Shown here: positions 26,256 to 36,025 of the stretch, piece after piece
How the letters are laid out: the number at the start of each line of letters is the position of its first letter
Numbering within the stretch: position 1 is the first letter of the stretch
Assembly: GCA_003224085.1 (NCBI GenBank)
Contig: QHYK01000048.1
Location: 114,577 to 178,576 of the forward strand
Length of the DNA: 64,000 nucleotides
Reading direction: 5' to 3'
From: Acidobacteriota bacterium
GTDB lineage: Bacteria > Acidobacteriota > Terriglobia > Acidiferrales > UBA7541
The notes under the pieces: generated by a model
Database searches by the model: none
Seen by the model: only the letters and a program-made list of their open reading frames with translations
Told to the model about the DNA's origin: nothing
Made by a program: the position numbers and the translations under genes

Positions 26256-27614
26256 CTAATCCGGCGCAGCGATTCCCAGGGACTTCATTTTGCGGTAGAG
26301 ATGACTGCGTTCCAATCCTAGCGCCGTCGCAGTCTGGGTCATATTCCAGCGGTGTTCCTGCAGCTTGCGCAGGATGAACTCGCGCTCATACGCGCTGCGC
26401 GCCTCGTGGAGAGTCGCATAAGGATGATGCGGGCTTTCGGCGACACCTCGAAAAAGCTCCGGCGGAAGATGATGCGGTTCGATGCGCACCTGGGGACACA
26501 TGATAACAAGCCGCTCCACGAGGTTCCGAAGTTCGCGAACATTGCCAGGCCACGGATAGCGAAGCAGGATTTCCCTAGCAGCGTCGCTGAGTTCGCGGGT
26601 TTTCTTGCCATAGGCAGAGCTGAACTCCCGCAGAAAGTGGTTCGCCAACGTGGGAATATCTTCTCGGCGATCGCGCAGCGGGGGGACGTAGAAGGGAATG
26701 ACATTCAAGCGATAAAAAAGGTCCTGCCGGAATGCCCCGCGGGCGATTTCCTGTTCAAGGTTCTTATTGGTCGCGGCGATGACGCGCACGTCAACGTTCG
26801 AAGCGACGTTGGAGCCTACGCGTTCGAAACGCTGCTCCTCGAGGACGCGGAGCACTTTCGATTGCGTGCGCAGGCTCATATCGCCGATCTCATCCAGAAA
26901 AAGCGTTCCACCGTCGGCTTTCTGGAATTTGCCGATCTTGTCCTCGGTGGCTCCCGTAAAGCTGCCTTTGATGTGGCCAAAGAGCTCGGATTCGATCAGT
27001 TCTTCGGGTATGGCTGCGCAATTGACCTCGACAAAAGGGCCCTTCGCGCGCAGGCTGGCGGCATGTAGTGCGTGGGCAACCAACTCTTTGCCAGTGCCGC
27101 TTTCGCCGTAGATCAAAACCCGCCCGTTGGTGGGAGCGGTCACGGCTATCTGCTGGCGCAGAGCTTTCATGGGGACGCTGTCGCCGATCACCTGGTAGCG
27201 ATGGCCGAGCTCATTTCGCAAAAGCAGGTTTTCCTCTGCCAGGCGGCGCTGCTGGATGGCGTTGCGCACCAAGACAATAATTTTTTCGAGCGATAGAGGC
27301 TTTTCGATGAAATCGAAGGCGCCTAGCTTGGTGGCGCGCACGGCGGTCTCGATCGTGCCGTGGCCGGAAATCATGATGACAGCGGGCGCGTGAGGCAATC
27401 CTTGTATGCGGCTGAGGGCTTCAAGGCCGTCGATGCCGGGCAGCCAAACGTCGAGGAGTACCACTTCCAAATCGCCCCGCGCGGAACGTTCTAAAGCCTC
27501 TTCGGCCGACTCCACTGCATCCACCTCGTAGCCCTCGTCTCTGAGGATGGAAGAGAGGGATTCGCGAATGCCAGCTTCGTCGTCGACAATAAGCAGGCGT
27601 GAGCGAGGGGTCAT
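26256..27614 (-). CDS. Sigma-54-dependent response regulator, NtrX/NtrC type
   Basis: 452 residues in three parts. The receiver domain has the acidic pocket D11-D12 and phosphorylation site D55 (LLDVWLPG). The AAA+ domain has Walker A GESGTGKE, the sigma-54 contact loop GSFTGA and Walker B LFLDEIGDM. A C-terminal Fis-type helix-turn-helix is MTQTATALGLERSHLYRKMKSLG. The last residues IAAPD and the partner kinase favour NtrX over PilR. Its start overlaps the kinase stop by four bases, so the two are co-translated. Targets cannot be told from the sequence. Confidence 0.88.
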   Translation of the reverse strand: MTPRSRLLIVDDEAGIRESLSSILRDEGYEVDAVESAEEALERSARGDLEVVLLDVWLPGIDGLEALSRIQGLPHAPAVIMISGHGTIETAVRATKLGAFDFIEKPLSLEKIIVLVRNAIQQRRLAEENLLLRNELGHRYQVIGDSVPMKALRQQIAVTAPTNGRVLIYGESGTGKELVAHALHAASLRAKGPFVEVNCAAIPEELIESELFGHIKGSFTGATEDKIGKFQKADGGTLFLDEIGDMSLRTQSKVLRVLEEQRFERVGSNVASNVDVRVIAATNKNLEQEIARGAFRQDLFYRLNVIPFYVPPLRDRREDIPTLANHFLREFSSAYGKKTRELSDAAREILLRYPWPGNVRELRNLVERLVIMCPQVRIEPHHLPPELFRGVAESPHHPYATLHEARSAYEREFILRKLQEHRWNMTQTATALGLERSHLYRKMKSLGIAAPD

Positions 27615-29851
27615 AATGCAGCAGCGGACCCGTTGCGGTCAGTCATGGCGGTGGGTGCCAGTTCTGCGACAGGCAATTCGACGACAAAGCGCGTGCCCAC
27701 CGGGAAGTTGTCCTCGACGTGGATGCTGCCTCCGTGCTCCGCGATGATGCGCGCAGCAATGGCCAGCCCAAGGCCCGTGCCCCGGTCCTTGGTAGAGAAA
27801 TGAGGCAGAAAAAGCTTGTCTTTGTCTTCAGGGGAGATGCCGTAGCCAGTATCGGCCACGGAAATTTCCACGGCCTCGGTATCGGCAAGCGATTTTGTGG
27901 AAACGGATATCTCGCGGAAGGAAGAATTCTCCAGCGCTTCCGCGGCATTGTCGATGAGGTTCACGACCACGCTTCGAACCAGGCCTGCATCCGCTCGCAC
28001 CATCGGGAGATTCTCGGACAAATTTGTCTTTAATGTGATGCCATCCAGCCTTCCCGAAAAGACTTCGATGGCTTCACGGACTATCGTATTGGCGTCCGCA
28101 GAAGCAAACTTGGCGGAAGGAAAGCGCACGAATTGAGAGAATTCGTTGACCAGCGAGGCCAGCGTGGATACTTCCCGTTCAATCAAACGGGAACATTCCT
28201 GAACAAGCTTCGCTAATTCCGGGTCAGGAGAAGCTCCCGGCTGAGAGGAGTCGCGCTTCTCCAGGAATCGTGAAAGCCGCTGCGCGGAAAGCTGAATGGG
28301 CGTTAGCGGATTTTTGATCTCGTGCGCGATGCGCCGTGCCACTTCCTGCCAGGCCTCGGTCTTCTGGGAACGGAGTAATTCCGACAAATCATCGAACACG
28401 AGCACATAACCCGTATTGGCGCGGCGCGGTCCGAGGGAACTTACGGTTACGGCGAGGTGCAGCACTCTCCCTCCAACCACCATTTCCATTTCTCGGGACA
28501 CCACCCCCATGCGGAGAGATCTGCGCATCAGGTACCGCACGGTACGTGCGGGCTCTGGGCCCAGCAGGTCCTCCGGGGACTTCAGCCCTGTTCCGTTGAT
28601 CCCAAACATGCGTGAAACGGAAGTGTTCATGCGCAGAATGGTGCCCGCGCTATCCAGGGAAATCACCCCGGTAGGGATATTCTCGAGCACCGTTTCCATC
28701 AATTGCCGCCGCCTTTCCAGCTCTTGCACGGCTTGCTGGAGGCTGCGGGTAAACGCATCAATTTGTGCGCGGCTATCCCGCAATTGCGTGGTCATGGTGT
28801 TGAACGAGCGCACCAATACACCAAGTTCGTCCTGAGCCTGCTCCGGGACCTGATAATCGAAGTTGCCGGAGGAGACTTCGCGAGTGCCTTCGGCAAGCGC
28901 CTGGATGGGCACGGTGACTTGTTTTGCGAGAAACAGGGCCACCCACATTACCGAAGACAAAAGGAGAACCGTAAAGAAAAGGAGTATGAGAAGCATCTGG
29001 TGCTTGAGCGCGCGAAGGTCCTGCCTCGCTTGGTAGTACTCGCTTGTCTGAGACTGAATCGTGGCGAGCCGCGTGAGCACATCCGGGCTCGTGCGGTAGG
29101 CAGCCACGGTGAAACCCGCAGGTTTTCCATTGTGGAAATTCTGCACGCGCGCAGCGAAATAATTTCTGCCTCCCGCTTGCCAAACTTCCATCCCGCTCTG
29201 AAGCGGCCGCAGGTAGTGACCGGACACATCGGGCTCCACGCAGATCGTGCCCCGCCGGTCTTCCGCTTGATTGTCGCAAACCGTTCCACCTCGGATGGGC
29301 TTTCCTTCTTGATCCAGAATCCAAACAGCATCGGCGCCCTTGGCGAACGCGTGCCGCAGGAAGTCATCGCCCGAGCGTCGCGCTTCCGATTGCACTTGCA
29401 GGGCCAGGCCCCGCAGCCGAGGCAACTGCGCGCGACCGAGATCGTTCAAGAGCTTCTGCGTTTCTTCGGAAGCGGTTTCGAGCGGTTTTGGAAACCACAG
29501 CATGAGGCTGCGATTGATAAGGGAATAGCTGACGATAAACATGAATACGATGGGCAGGAGAGACAGCGCCATGGCCCCGACAACCATCTTGGTTTTGAAC
29601 CGTGCGCCAAGTTGGTCGCGGCGGCGTTCCACCCAGAGCCGCAGTGTGGTGCGGCCTAGAATCAAAAGGAAGATCAGAAGCGCCGCGGTGACAAAGCTGG
29701 ACACGGCATAAAGCACCATCACTTCGCGCCAACTCTTGGGATGGAAGGGCACGTCGAGCGAACCGAACGTGAATACGGCCGCCAACAAGAGCGTCAGAAG
29801 GATTGCGCCGATCGCGAGGCCCCAGCGTTGTTTGGAATCAAGGCGGCTCAT
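27611..29851 (-). CDS. NtrY-type membrane sensor histidine kinase
   Basis: 746 residues. Membrane segments at about 12-30, 45-65 and 92-112 precede a large extracytoplasmic part, then another membrane segment and HAMP (LAKQVTVPIQALAEGTREVSSGNFDY). A PAS domain follows (VLENIPTGVISLDSAGTILRMNTSVSRMFG). The dimerisation helix has H510 in ARRIAHEIKNPLTPIQLSAQRLSRFL. The catalytic domain has N, G1 (VADTGYGI) and G2 (GTGLGLAIAARI) boxes. Domain order matches NtrY kinases. It is the first gene of the ntrYX unit and divergent from pilB. Confidence 0.88.
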   Translation of the reverse strand: MSRLDSKQRWGLAIGAILLTLLLAAVFTFGSLDVPFHPKSWREVMVLYAVSSFVTAALLIFLLILGRTTLRLWVERRRDQLGARFKTKMVVGAMALSLLPIVFMFIVSYSLINRSLMLWFPKPLETASEETQKLLNDLGRAQLPRLRGLALQVQSEARRSGDDFLRHAFAKGADAVWILDQEGKPIRGGTVCDNQAEDRRGTICVEPDVSGHYLRPLQSGMEVWQAGGRNYFAARVQNFHNGKPAGFTVAAYRTSPDVLTRLATIQSQTSEYYQARQDLRALKHQMLLILLFFTVLLLSSVMWVALFLAKQVTVPIQALAEGTREVSSGNFDYQVPEQAQDELGVLVRSFNTMTTQLRDSRAQIDAFTRSLQQAVQELERRRQLMETVLENIPTGVISLDSAGTILRMNTSVSRMFGINGTGLKSPEDLLGPEPARTVRYLMRRSLRMGVVSREMEMVVGGRVLHLAVTVSSLGPRRANTGYVLVFDDLSELLRSQKTEAWQEVARRIAHEIKNPLTPIQLSAQRLSRFLEKRDSSQPGASPDPELAKLVQECSRLIEREVSTLASLVNEFSQFVRFPSAKFASADANTIVREAIEVFSGRLDGITLKTNLSENLPMVRADAGLVRSVVVNLIDNAAEALENSSFREISVSTKSLADTEAVEISVADTGYGISPEDKDKLFLPHFSTKDRGTGLGLAIAARIIAEHGGSIHVEDNFPVGTRFVVELPVAELAPTAMTDRNGSAAAL

Positions 29852-30172
29852 AGATGAATCGGCTTCCTAAAAACGACGCGGGCCAAGGCCGCGGATTCGG
29901 AACGGAACGTTTTGCGCTCCGAGCCTGTAGTTTTGGCCACAGGGAGCCGCCGGCCAGAAAATTGTGTTTTGGGTGTACCAGCCCGCATCTCTCTGGCAAG
30001 ATAGCATCCTCTGAAGGCAAGTCAAGATTTCTACCTGTCCCTGTGTGGGAAAAACCTGCCCGCGTGGACAGGTATTAGCCATTTCAAAACGGCCAACGAA
30101 ATTCTGGCTCCTTTCTTCATCGTCCTTTGTTAAGGTTGGCCTTGGGTGCAAGCCCGCAAGGGAGTGCTGCGG
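29852..30172. promoter_or_regulatory. Divergent intergenic region between the NtrY-like kinase and pilB
   Basis: No gene is seen in these 321 bases, which must hold promoters for two divergent operons. There is a 7-base inverted repeat, CCTGTCC (30034-30040) and GGACAGG (30066-30072), with 25 bases between the arms. It could be an operator or a stem. No clear -35/-10 or -24/-12 element was recognised. Confidence 0.4.
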
Positions 30173-31891
30173 ATGTCCGTGCGTCTCGGCGAAATACTGG
30201 TTAAAGAAAGCTTGATTACGCAGGACCAGCTCCAGAAAGCTCTGGAATTCCAGCGTTCCAATGGCGGCAAGCTCGGGAGCTGCCTGACCAGACTGGGCTT
30301 CATCACCGACGACGACATTACTGGAGTTCTTTCGCGCCAATACGGCGTTCCCTCCATTAACTTGAAGTATTACGAAATCGACCCCAACGTCATCAAGCTG
30401 ATTCCGCAGGATACCGCCGCGCGCTATCAAGTCATTCCACTCTCGCGCGTCGGTTCGGTTCTCACCATTGCCATGACGGACCCCACCAACGTCTTCGCAA
30501 TGGACGACATCAAGTTTATGACCGGTTTCAATGTGGAACCGGTAGTGGCTTCCGAAGCCGCTATTGGCGATGCCATCAGTCGGTTTTATGGCGGGGCTTC
30601 CTCGAACACCGAGGAACTCACCAACTTGATGAAAGACCTCGTGGAAGAGGAGCAGGAGCTCGAGCTCGCCGCGGAGGAGTCCGAGCTGGATACCGCCACG
30701 CTGGAAAAGGCGGCCGAAGAAGCTCCCATCATCAAGCTCGTCAATCTGATTTTGACCGATTCGGTGAAGCGCGGCGCCAGCGATATTCACATTGAGCCCT
30801 ACGAGACGGAATTGCGCGTGCGCTTCCGGGTGGACGGACAACTGCAGACGGTGATGTCTCCGCCGATGCGTTTGAAGGACGCCATAACGAGCCGCGTGAA
30901 GATCATGGCCAAGCTGGACATCGCGGAAAAGCGCTTGCCCCAGGACGGCCGCATCATGATCAAGTACAAGGCCGAAGGCAAGAAAAAGGAATTGGACTTC
31001 CGTGTGTCCACGGTCCCCACGCTCTACGGCGAAAAGATCGTCATGCGGTTGCTGGACAAGGAAAACCTTCGGCTGGACATGACCAAGCTTGGTTTCGAAC
31101 CCGCGTCGCTTGAAAAATTCCACCGCAACATCTTGAAGCCCTACGGCATGGTGCTGGTGACCGGGCCCACGGGTTCAGGAAAAACAAACACTTTGTATTC
31201 TTCCGTCGCCACTTTGAACACCGTCGATACCAACATCATGACCGCGGAAGACCCGGTCGAGTTTCAATTGAGTGGAATCAACCAGGTGCAGATGAAGGAG
31301 CAGATCGGACTGAACTTCGCCGCCGCGCTGCGGGCCTTCCTCCGGCAAGATCCCAACATCATCCTCGTCGGCGAGATTCGCGACTTTGAAACGGCGGAAA
31401 TCGGCGTGAAGGCGGCCTTGACCGGTCACTTGGTGCTTTCCACTCTGCACACCAATGACGCCCCGTCGACCATCAGCCGTTTGATGAACATGGGCATCGA
31501 GCCATTTCTGGTGGCTACTTCGGTGAACTTGATTTGCGCTCAGCGTCTGGTGCGGCGAATCTGTTCGAATTGCAAGGAAGAATTGCAAGTTCCGGAACAG
31601 GCGCTGATTGATGCTGGGTTCACACCGGAAGAAGCAAAAACCACGAAAATTTATCACGGTAAGGGCTGCACCACCTGCGGAAAACGCGGCTACAAGGGCC
31701 GCACCGGGCTGTATGAAGTGATGGAAATCAATGACGAGTTGCGCGAGCTCATTCTTGTCGGGGCATCCGCTTTGGAATTGAAGAAGAAGGCGATCGAGCA
31801 AGGGATGATTACGCTGCGACGCAGCGGCCTGCTCAAAGTGGCACTAGGGCAGACCACCATGGAAGAAGTCCTGCGCGAGACTGTTTTATAG
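30173..31891 (+). CDS. pilB: Type IV pilus extension ATPase PilB
   Basis: 572 residues from the ATG at 30173, chosen because AAGGGAG stands upstream and because M-SVRLGEILVKESLIT is the family N-terminus; a GTG at 30146 would add nine residues. The N-terminal T2SSE_N domain is followed by the ATPase core: Walker A GPTGSGKT (331-338), an Asp box and EDPVEFQLSGINQVQ, then Walker B and a His box HLVLSTLHTNDA. The tetracysteine zinc site is CSNC...CTTC. It drives pilus polymerisation at the inner membrane. It leads a pilB-pilT-pilC-pilS-pilR run. Confidence 0.93.
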   Translation: MSVRLGEILVKESLITQDQLQKALEFQRSNGGKLGSCLTRLGFITDDDITGVLSRQYGVPSINLKYYEIDPNVIKLIPQDTAARYQVIPLSRVGSVLTIAMTDPTNVFAMDDIKFMTGFNVEPVVASEAAIGDAISRFYGGASSNTEELTNLMKDLVEEEQELELAAEESELDTATLEKAAEEAPIIKLVNLILTDSVKRGASDIHIEPYETELRVRFRVDGQLQTVMSPPMRLKDAITSRVKIMAKLDIAEKRLPQDGRIMIKYKAEGKKKELDFRVSTVPTLYGEKIVMRLLDKENLRLDMTKLGFEPASLEKFHRNILKPYGMVLVTGPTGSGKTNTLYSSVATLNTVDTNIMTAEDPVEFQLSGINQVQMKEQIGLNFAAALRAFLRQDPNIILVGEIRDFETAEIGVKAALTGHLVLSTLHTNDAPSTISRLMNMGIEPFLVATSVNLICAQRLVRRICSNCKEELQVPEQALIDAGFTPEEAKTTKIYHGKGCTTCGKRGYKGRTGLYEVMEINDELRELILVGASALELKKKAIEQGMITLRRSGLLKVALGQTTMEEVLRETVL

Positions 31892-31906
31892 AATTGAGGT
31901 TCACTG

Positions 31907-33034
31907 ATGGCTGGGATTACGCTGAGCGAATTGCTGAAGAAGATGATCGAGATGGGGGGAAGCGACCTCCATATCACCACGAATAGCCCTCCGCGGGTTC
32001 GCGTACACGGAAAGCTTCGTCCTTTAGACATGCCGCCGCTTACAGCTGCGGATACCAAGTCCCTCGCCTACAGCGTATTGACCGATGCGCAAAAACACCG
32101 CTTCGAAGAAAACCTGGAGTTGGACTTTTCTTTCGGTCTGAAGAACCTGGCTCGTTTTCGCGGAAACTGTTTCAATCAGCGCGGAGCCGTCGGCGCCGTG
32201 TTCCGCACTATCCCCTGGGACATCAAAGGCTTCGACGCCCTCGGCTTGCCTACGGTCGTGAAGGGCCTCTGCGACAAGCCTCGCGGCCTAGTCCTGGTCA
32301 CCGGCCCAACGGGCTCCGGAAAGTCCACCACGCTCGCCGCCTTGCTCGACAAAATCAACAGCGAGCGCGAAGAGCACATGATCACGATCGAGGACCCCAT
32401 CGAATTCCTGCACAACCACAAGCGTTGTCTGGTCAACCAGCGCGAGGTCCACGCGGATACGCATTCGTTTGCAAATTCGCTTCGCGCCGCGTTGCGCGAA
32501 GACCCGGACGTCGTGCTCATCGGCGAAATGCGCGACCTGGAAACGATCGAGTCCGCGCTGCGCATCGCCGAGACCGGTCACTTGACGTTCGCGACCCTTC
32601 ACACCAACTCGGCGTCTTCGACGATTAACCGTATCATCGACGTTTTTCCCGCGCACCAACAGCCGCAAATCCGCGCACAGCTCTCCATGGTGATCGAAGG
32701 GATTCTCTGTCAGGCGCTTCTGCCCCGTGCCGACGGGCGTGGCCGCGTCATGATTATGGAAATCCTTGTGCCCACGCCGGCTATCCGCAACCTGATTCGC
32801 GAGGACAAGATCCACCAAATCTATTCCGCGATGCAGACGGGCACCGGCCAAACCGGCATGCAGACATTCAACCAGGGGCTTGCCAATGCTTATTTTTCCA
32901 AGCTGATTACGCTGGACCTGGCGCTGTCTCGTTCATCGAATCCCGATGAACTGCAGGACATGATTAACCGAGGGGTGGCCACAACTTCGGGCAGCGGGGC
33001 CGCAGCAAAAGCGCCCGTGGCCACCAGGCGATAA
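31907..33034 (+). CDS. pilT: Type IV pilus retraction ATPase PilT
   Basis: 375 residues. The N-terminal PAS-like domain opens with ITLSELLKKMIEMGGSDLHI. Walker A is GPTGSGKS (133-140), the Asp box is EDPIEF, and the His box is HLTFATLHTNSA. The PilT-specific C-terminal motif AIRNLIREDK is intact, which separates it from PilB and from GspE. It powers pilus retraction and twitching motility. The gap to pilB is 15 bases. Confidence 0.95.
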   Translation: MAGITLSELLKKMIEMGGSDLHITTNSPPRVRVHGKLRPLDMPPLTAADTKSLAYSVLTDAQKHRFEENLELDFSFGLKNLARFRGNCFNQRGAVGAVFRTIPWDIKGFDALGLPTVVKGLCDKPRGLVLVTGPTGSGKSTTLAALLDKINSEREEHMITIEDPIEFLHNHKRCLVNQREVHADTHSFANSLRAALREDPDVVLIGEMRDLETIESALRIAETGHLTFATLHTNSASSTINRIIDVFPAHQQPQIRAQLSMVIEGILCQALLPRADGRGRVMIMEILVPTPAIRNLIREDKIHQIYSAMQTGTGQTGMQTFNQGLANAYFSKLITLDLALSRSSNPDELQDMINRGVATTSGSGAAAKAPVATRR

Positions 33035-33070
33035 AGCCGGGCAGATCGAGGAACTCTAGGAGGCAATTTC

Positions 33071-34285
33071 ATGCCGGATTACAAATATCAGGGAACGAGC
33101 CGGAGCGGCTCCAGCGTTAGCGGCGTGATGACCGCGGCAAACAAGACGGAACTCGCGGGCATCTTGAAGCGTCAGCAGATTACGGCCACAAAGATGACCG
33201 AAAAGGGGAAGGAGTTCAACATTCCCACGTTTGGTGGTGGCGTCTCCTCGAAGGAACTCGCCATCTTCACGCGTCAGTTCTCGGTCATGATTGATGCTGG
33301 TTTGCCGTTGGTGCAGTGCCTGGAAATTCTCGCCAGCCAGCAGGAGAACAAGATCTTTCAAAAGGTCTTGACCGGCACGCGCGCCCAAGTTGAAGGAGGC
33401 GCCACCCTTTCGACCGCCATGCGCAGCTCGCCGAAAGTCTTTGACTCTTTGTATGTGAACATGGTGGAGGCGGGCGAGACGGGCGGTATTCTCGACACCA
33501 TTCTTCAGCGGCTTTCCGCCTACATTGAAAAGAACGTCAAGCTGCAGCGCGCCGTGAAATCCGCCCTGGTGTACCCGGTTGGCGTTGTGACGGTCGCAGG
33601 CGGTGTCATCACCTTGCTGCTCTGGAAAGTCGTGCCCATCTTCGCGACTTTGTTTGCCGGCCTCGGTGTAGACCTTCCGCTCCCCACGCGAATCGTCATC
33701 GCGATGAGCCACTTTATTGGCAGCATTTTTGGGTTCATGGTCCTGGTGGCCATTGTCGGCGGCATTTTTGGTTTGAAAATCTGGTATGGCACACCGCAAG
33801 GCCGCATGGTTCTGGATACCATCCTGCTTAAACTGCCCGTACTGGGTATCCTGATGAGAAAGATTGCGGTTGCCCGCTTTACGCGGACCCTGGGAACGCT
33901 GATCGCCAGCGGCGTGCCCATCCTGGAGGGCTTGGATATCACTGCCCGGACCGCCGGCAACGCGGTGGTGGAGAGAGCCTTATTGAAGGTCAGAAAATCG
34001 TTGGAAGAGGGCAAATCCCTCACCGAGCCATTGAAGGAATCAGAGGTGTTTCCGGGAATGGTCACGCAAATGATCGCTGTTGGCGAACAGACGGGCGCCA
34101 TGGACGCCATGTTGCAGAAGATCGCCGACTTTTATGAAGAAGAAGTGGACTCGGCGGTCAAGGACTTGCTAACCGCCCTAGAACCGATCATGATCGTATT
34201 TCTGGGCCTGGTGGTCGGCGGCGTGGTCGTCTCCATGTACTTGCCGCTGTTCTCGCTCATTGGAAAACTGAGCAACAGCCACTAA
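33071..34285 (+). CDS. pilC: Type IV pilus inner-membrane platform protein PilC
   Basis: 404 residues with two T2SSF domains. The first has FTRQFSVMIDAGLPLVQCLEIL and the second has FTRTLGTLIASGVPILEGLDI. Three membrane segments are seen at about 170-195, 215-240 and 375-398. The platform couples the ATPases PilB and PilT to pilin addition and removal. TAGGAGG stands 7 bases before the ATG. Confidence 0.94.
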   Translation: MPDYKYQGTSRSGSSVSGVMTAANKTELAGILKRQQITATKMTEKGKEFNIPTFGGGVSSKELAIFTRQFSVMIDAGLPLVQCLEILASQQENKIFQKVLTGTRAQVEGGATLSTAMRSSPKVFDSLYVNMVEAGETGGILDTILQRLSAYIEKNVKLQRAVKSALVYPVGVVTVAGGVITLLLWKVVPIFATLFAGLGVDLPLPTRIVIAMSHFIGSIFGFMVLVAIVGGIFGLKIWYGTPQGRMVLDTILLKLPVLGILMRKIAVARFTRTLGTLIASGVPILEGLDITARTAGNAVVERALLKVRKSLEEGKSLTEPLKESEVFPGMVTQMIAVGEQTGAMDAMLQKIADFYEEEVDSAVKDLLTALEPIMIVFLGLVVGGVVVSMYLPLFSLIGKLSNSH

Positions 34286-34405
34286 TCGGGCTGGGCCGGC
34301 ACGTCGAAACCTCTGCAGGGGGCGGCGACAAGCATTCCCGCCCTTTGTCTATCCTGCCTGGACTTGGGAATGCCCTGATTGTGAGAATGAGGGCGCGGGC
34401 AAACA

Positions 34406-36019
34406 ATGGACCAAAGTTTCGCGACAAGAGCATGGCTTGAATGGTTGACGCGTGTTCGCCTTCTCACGGTCACGCTCATCCTCACGGTCGGTGTTGTCTG
34501 GCCGCAATACCTCCAAAGATCCGGCACTAACCGCTTTTTCCTGCCGCTCATCATCTTCTGGATTACTCTGGGGATCTTGCATCTCATGCTGCTGCGCTGG
34601 CTTCCAGAGGCACGCTGGCATGGAAGCTTTCAGGTCGCCAGCGACGTAGTGATGGTTACGCTGCTCGTCTACGTAACTGGCGCGCAGGAAAGCTATTTCA
34701 TTTCGCTCTATCTGCTGGTCATCATCGTCGGTAGCATGGTTTTCTCCCGAAATGTCGCTTTCATCAACGCGGCTATCTGTTTTTCGCTTCTTGGGGCCAT
34801 GACCATTCTTGCTTTTAATGGAAAACTTCCGCGCACCTCCACGACTCTGCCGACATTCGAGAGTCTTCGCACTTGGCTGGTTATGAACCTACTGGGATTC
34901 CTTGCCGTGGCTTATCTGGCCAGCTTGCTCGTGCAATCCCTGCGGAGCAAGGGACGAGAACTCGAGGAAAAACGGGAAGAACTTCTCAGTCTGCAAGATT
35001 TCACCCAGGATATCATCCACTCCATGCGCGGCGGTTTAATTACCACCGATCTCAAGGGAGTTATCCTGCTTCTGAATCGCACTGGCGAAGAAATTCTTGG
35101 ATACCGCTTTGCGGATTTACGCGGCAAGAAACTGCAAGAATTGGACGAGGACTTTTGGCTTCCCGGCCAATATCCGAACGTCGAAAGACGCGCTCTCCGG
35201 AAAGAAATCGATTTTCGTACGCCTCAGGGTGAGGTGCGTTATCTAGGAATCAGCGTGTCGCCGCTACGCCTGGGGACGGAAGAACGCAGCGGGTTCGTCT
35301 TCAATTTCCAGGACCTCACGGAGTTGCGCCGGCTGGAACAGGAAGTGGCGACCAAAGAGCGCATGGCTGCCCTGGGACGGCTTTCGGCCGCCATCGCTCA
35401 CGAAATCCGCCAGCCCCTGACGGCCATGGCCGGCGCTGTTAAAGAACTGGCTCGTCTTGTACCTTTGGAGGACGACGAGAAGCAATTGGTCAACATTGTG
35501 AGCCGGGAATCCGAGCGGCTCAACAACATCATCACTGATTTTCTCAACTATTCGCGTGAGAAGACCTATGAGTTTCAGGAAGCCGACGTCCGGGCTCTTT
35601 TGGACGAGACGCTGACGTTGATGGAAAAGAAGCCCGAAGTCGGCTCCAAATTCCAGATCGTTCGCGCTTTCAACGGTCAGGAATTGCGCGCTCGCGTGGA
35701 CGCCAACAAGATTAAGCAGGTTTTCTGGAATCTTTGCGACAACGCCCTCCGCGCCATGCCTGCCGGGGGCACGCTTACAGTGAAGCTGGAACCCTATCCG
35801 TTCTGGGTGCGCATTGCCTTTCGCGATACCGGCATTGGCTTGGATGCCAAGCAAAGAGCTAAGATTTTTGAGCCCCTTCAATCAGGCTTTGAAGGCGGCA
35901 CGGGTCTGGGGCTATCGATTGTCTATCAGATTGTGCAAGCGCACAGCGGAAAGATCAGCGTGATTTCGGAGAAGGAGCGCGGCGCGGAATTTATTGTCGA
36001 GTTGCCGCGAGTGGCTTGA
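34406..36019 (+). CDS. pilS: Sensor histidine kinase PilS
   Basis: 537 residues. Five or six membrane segments fill the first 170 residues, a PilS-like topology, and a PAS domain follows ([31 protein letters not shown]). The dimerisation helix has H332 in [17 protein letters not shown] box ...[15 protein letters not shown]1 FRDTGIGL and G2 [13 protein letters not shown] complete the kinase. It is placed between pilC and pilR, with the pilR start 6 bases downstream, and is expected to sense pilin levels in the membrane and phosphorylate PilR. Confidence 0.9.
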   Translation: MDQSFATRAWLEWLTRVRLLTVTLILTVGVVWPQYLQRSGTNRFFLPLIIFWITLGILHLMLLRWLPEARWHGSFQVASDVVMVTLLVYVTGAQESYFISLYLLVIIVGSMVFSRNVAFINAAICFSLLGAMTILAFNGKLPRTSTTLPTFESLRTWLVMNLLGFLAVAYLASLLVQSLRSKGRELEEKREELLSLQDFTQDIIHSMRGGLITTDLKGVILLLNRTGEEILGYRFADLRGKKLQELDEDFWLPGQYPNVERRALRKEIDFRTPQGEVRYLGISVSPLRLGTEERSGFVFNFQDLTELRRLEQEVATKERMAALGRLSAAIAHEIRQPLTAMAGAVKELARLVPLEDDEKQLVNIVSRESERLNNIITDFLNYSREKTYEFQEADVRALLDETLTLMEKKPEVGSKFQIVRAFNGQELRARVDANKIKQVFWNLCDNALRAMPAGGTLTVKLEPYPFWVRIAFRDTGIGLDAKQRAKIFEPLQSGFEGGTGLGLSIVYQIVQAHSGKISVISEKERGAEFIVELPRVA

Positions 36020-36025
36020 GGCCTT

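Noticed and set aside
29867..31123. Minus-strand open frame of 418 codons opposite pilB
   Set aside because: Antisense to the conserved ATPase; composition is that of a reverse-complement shadow.
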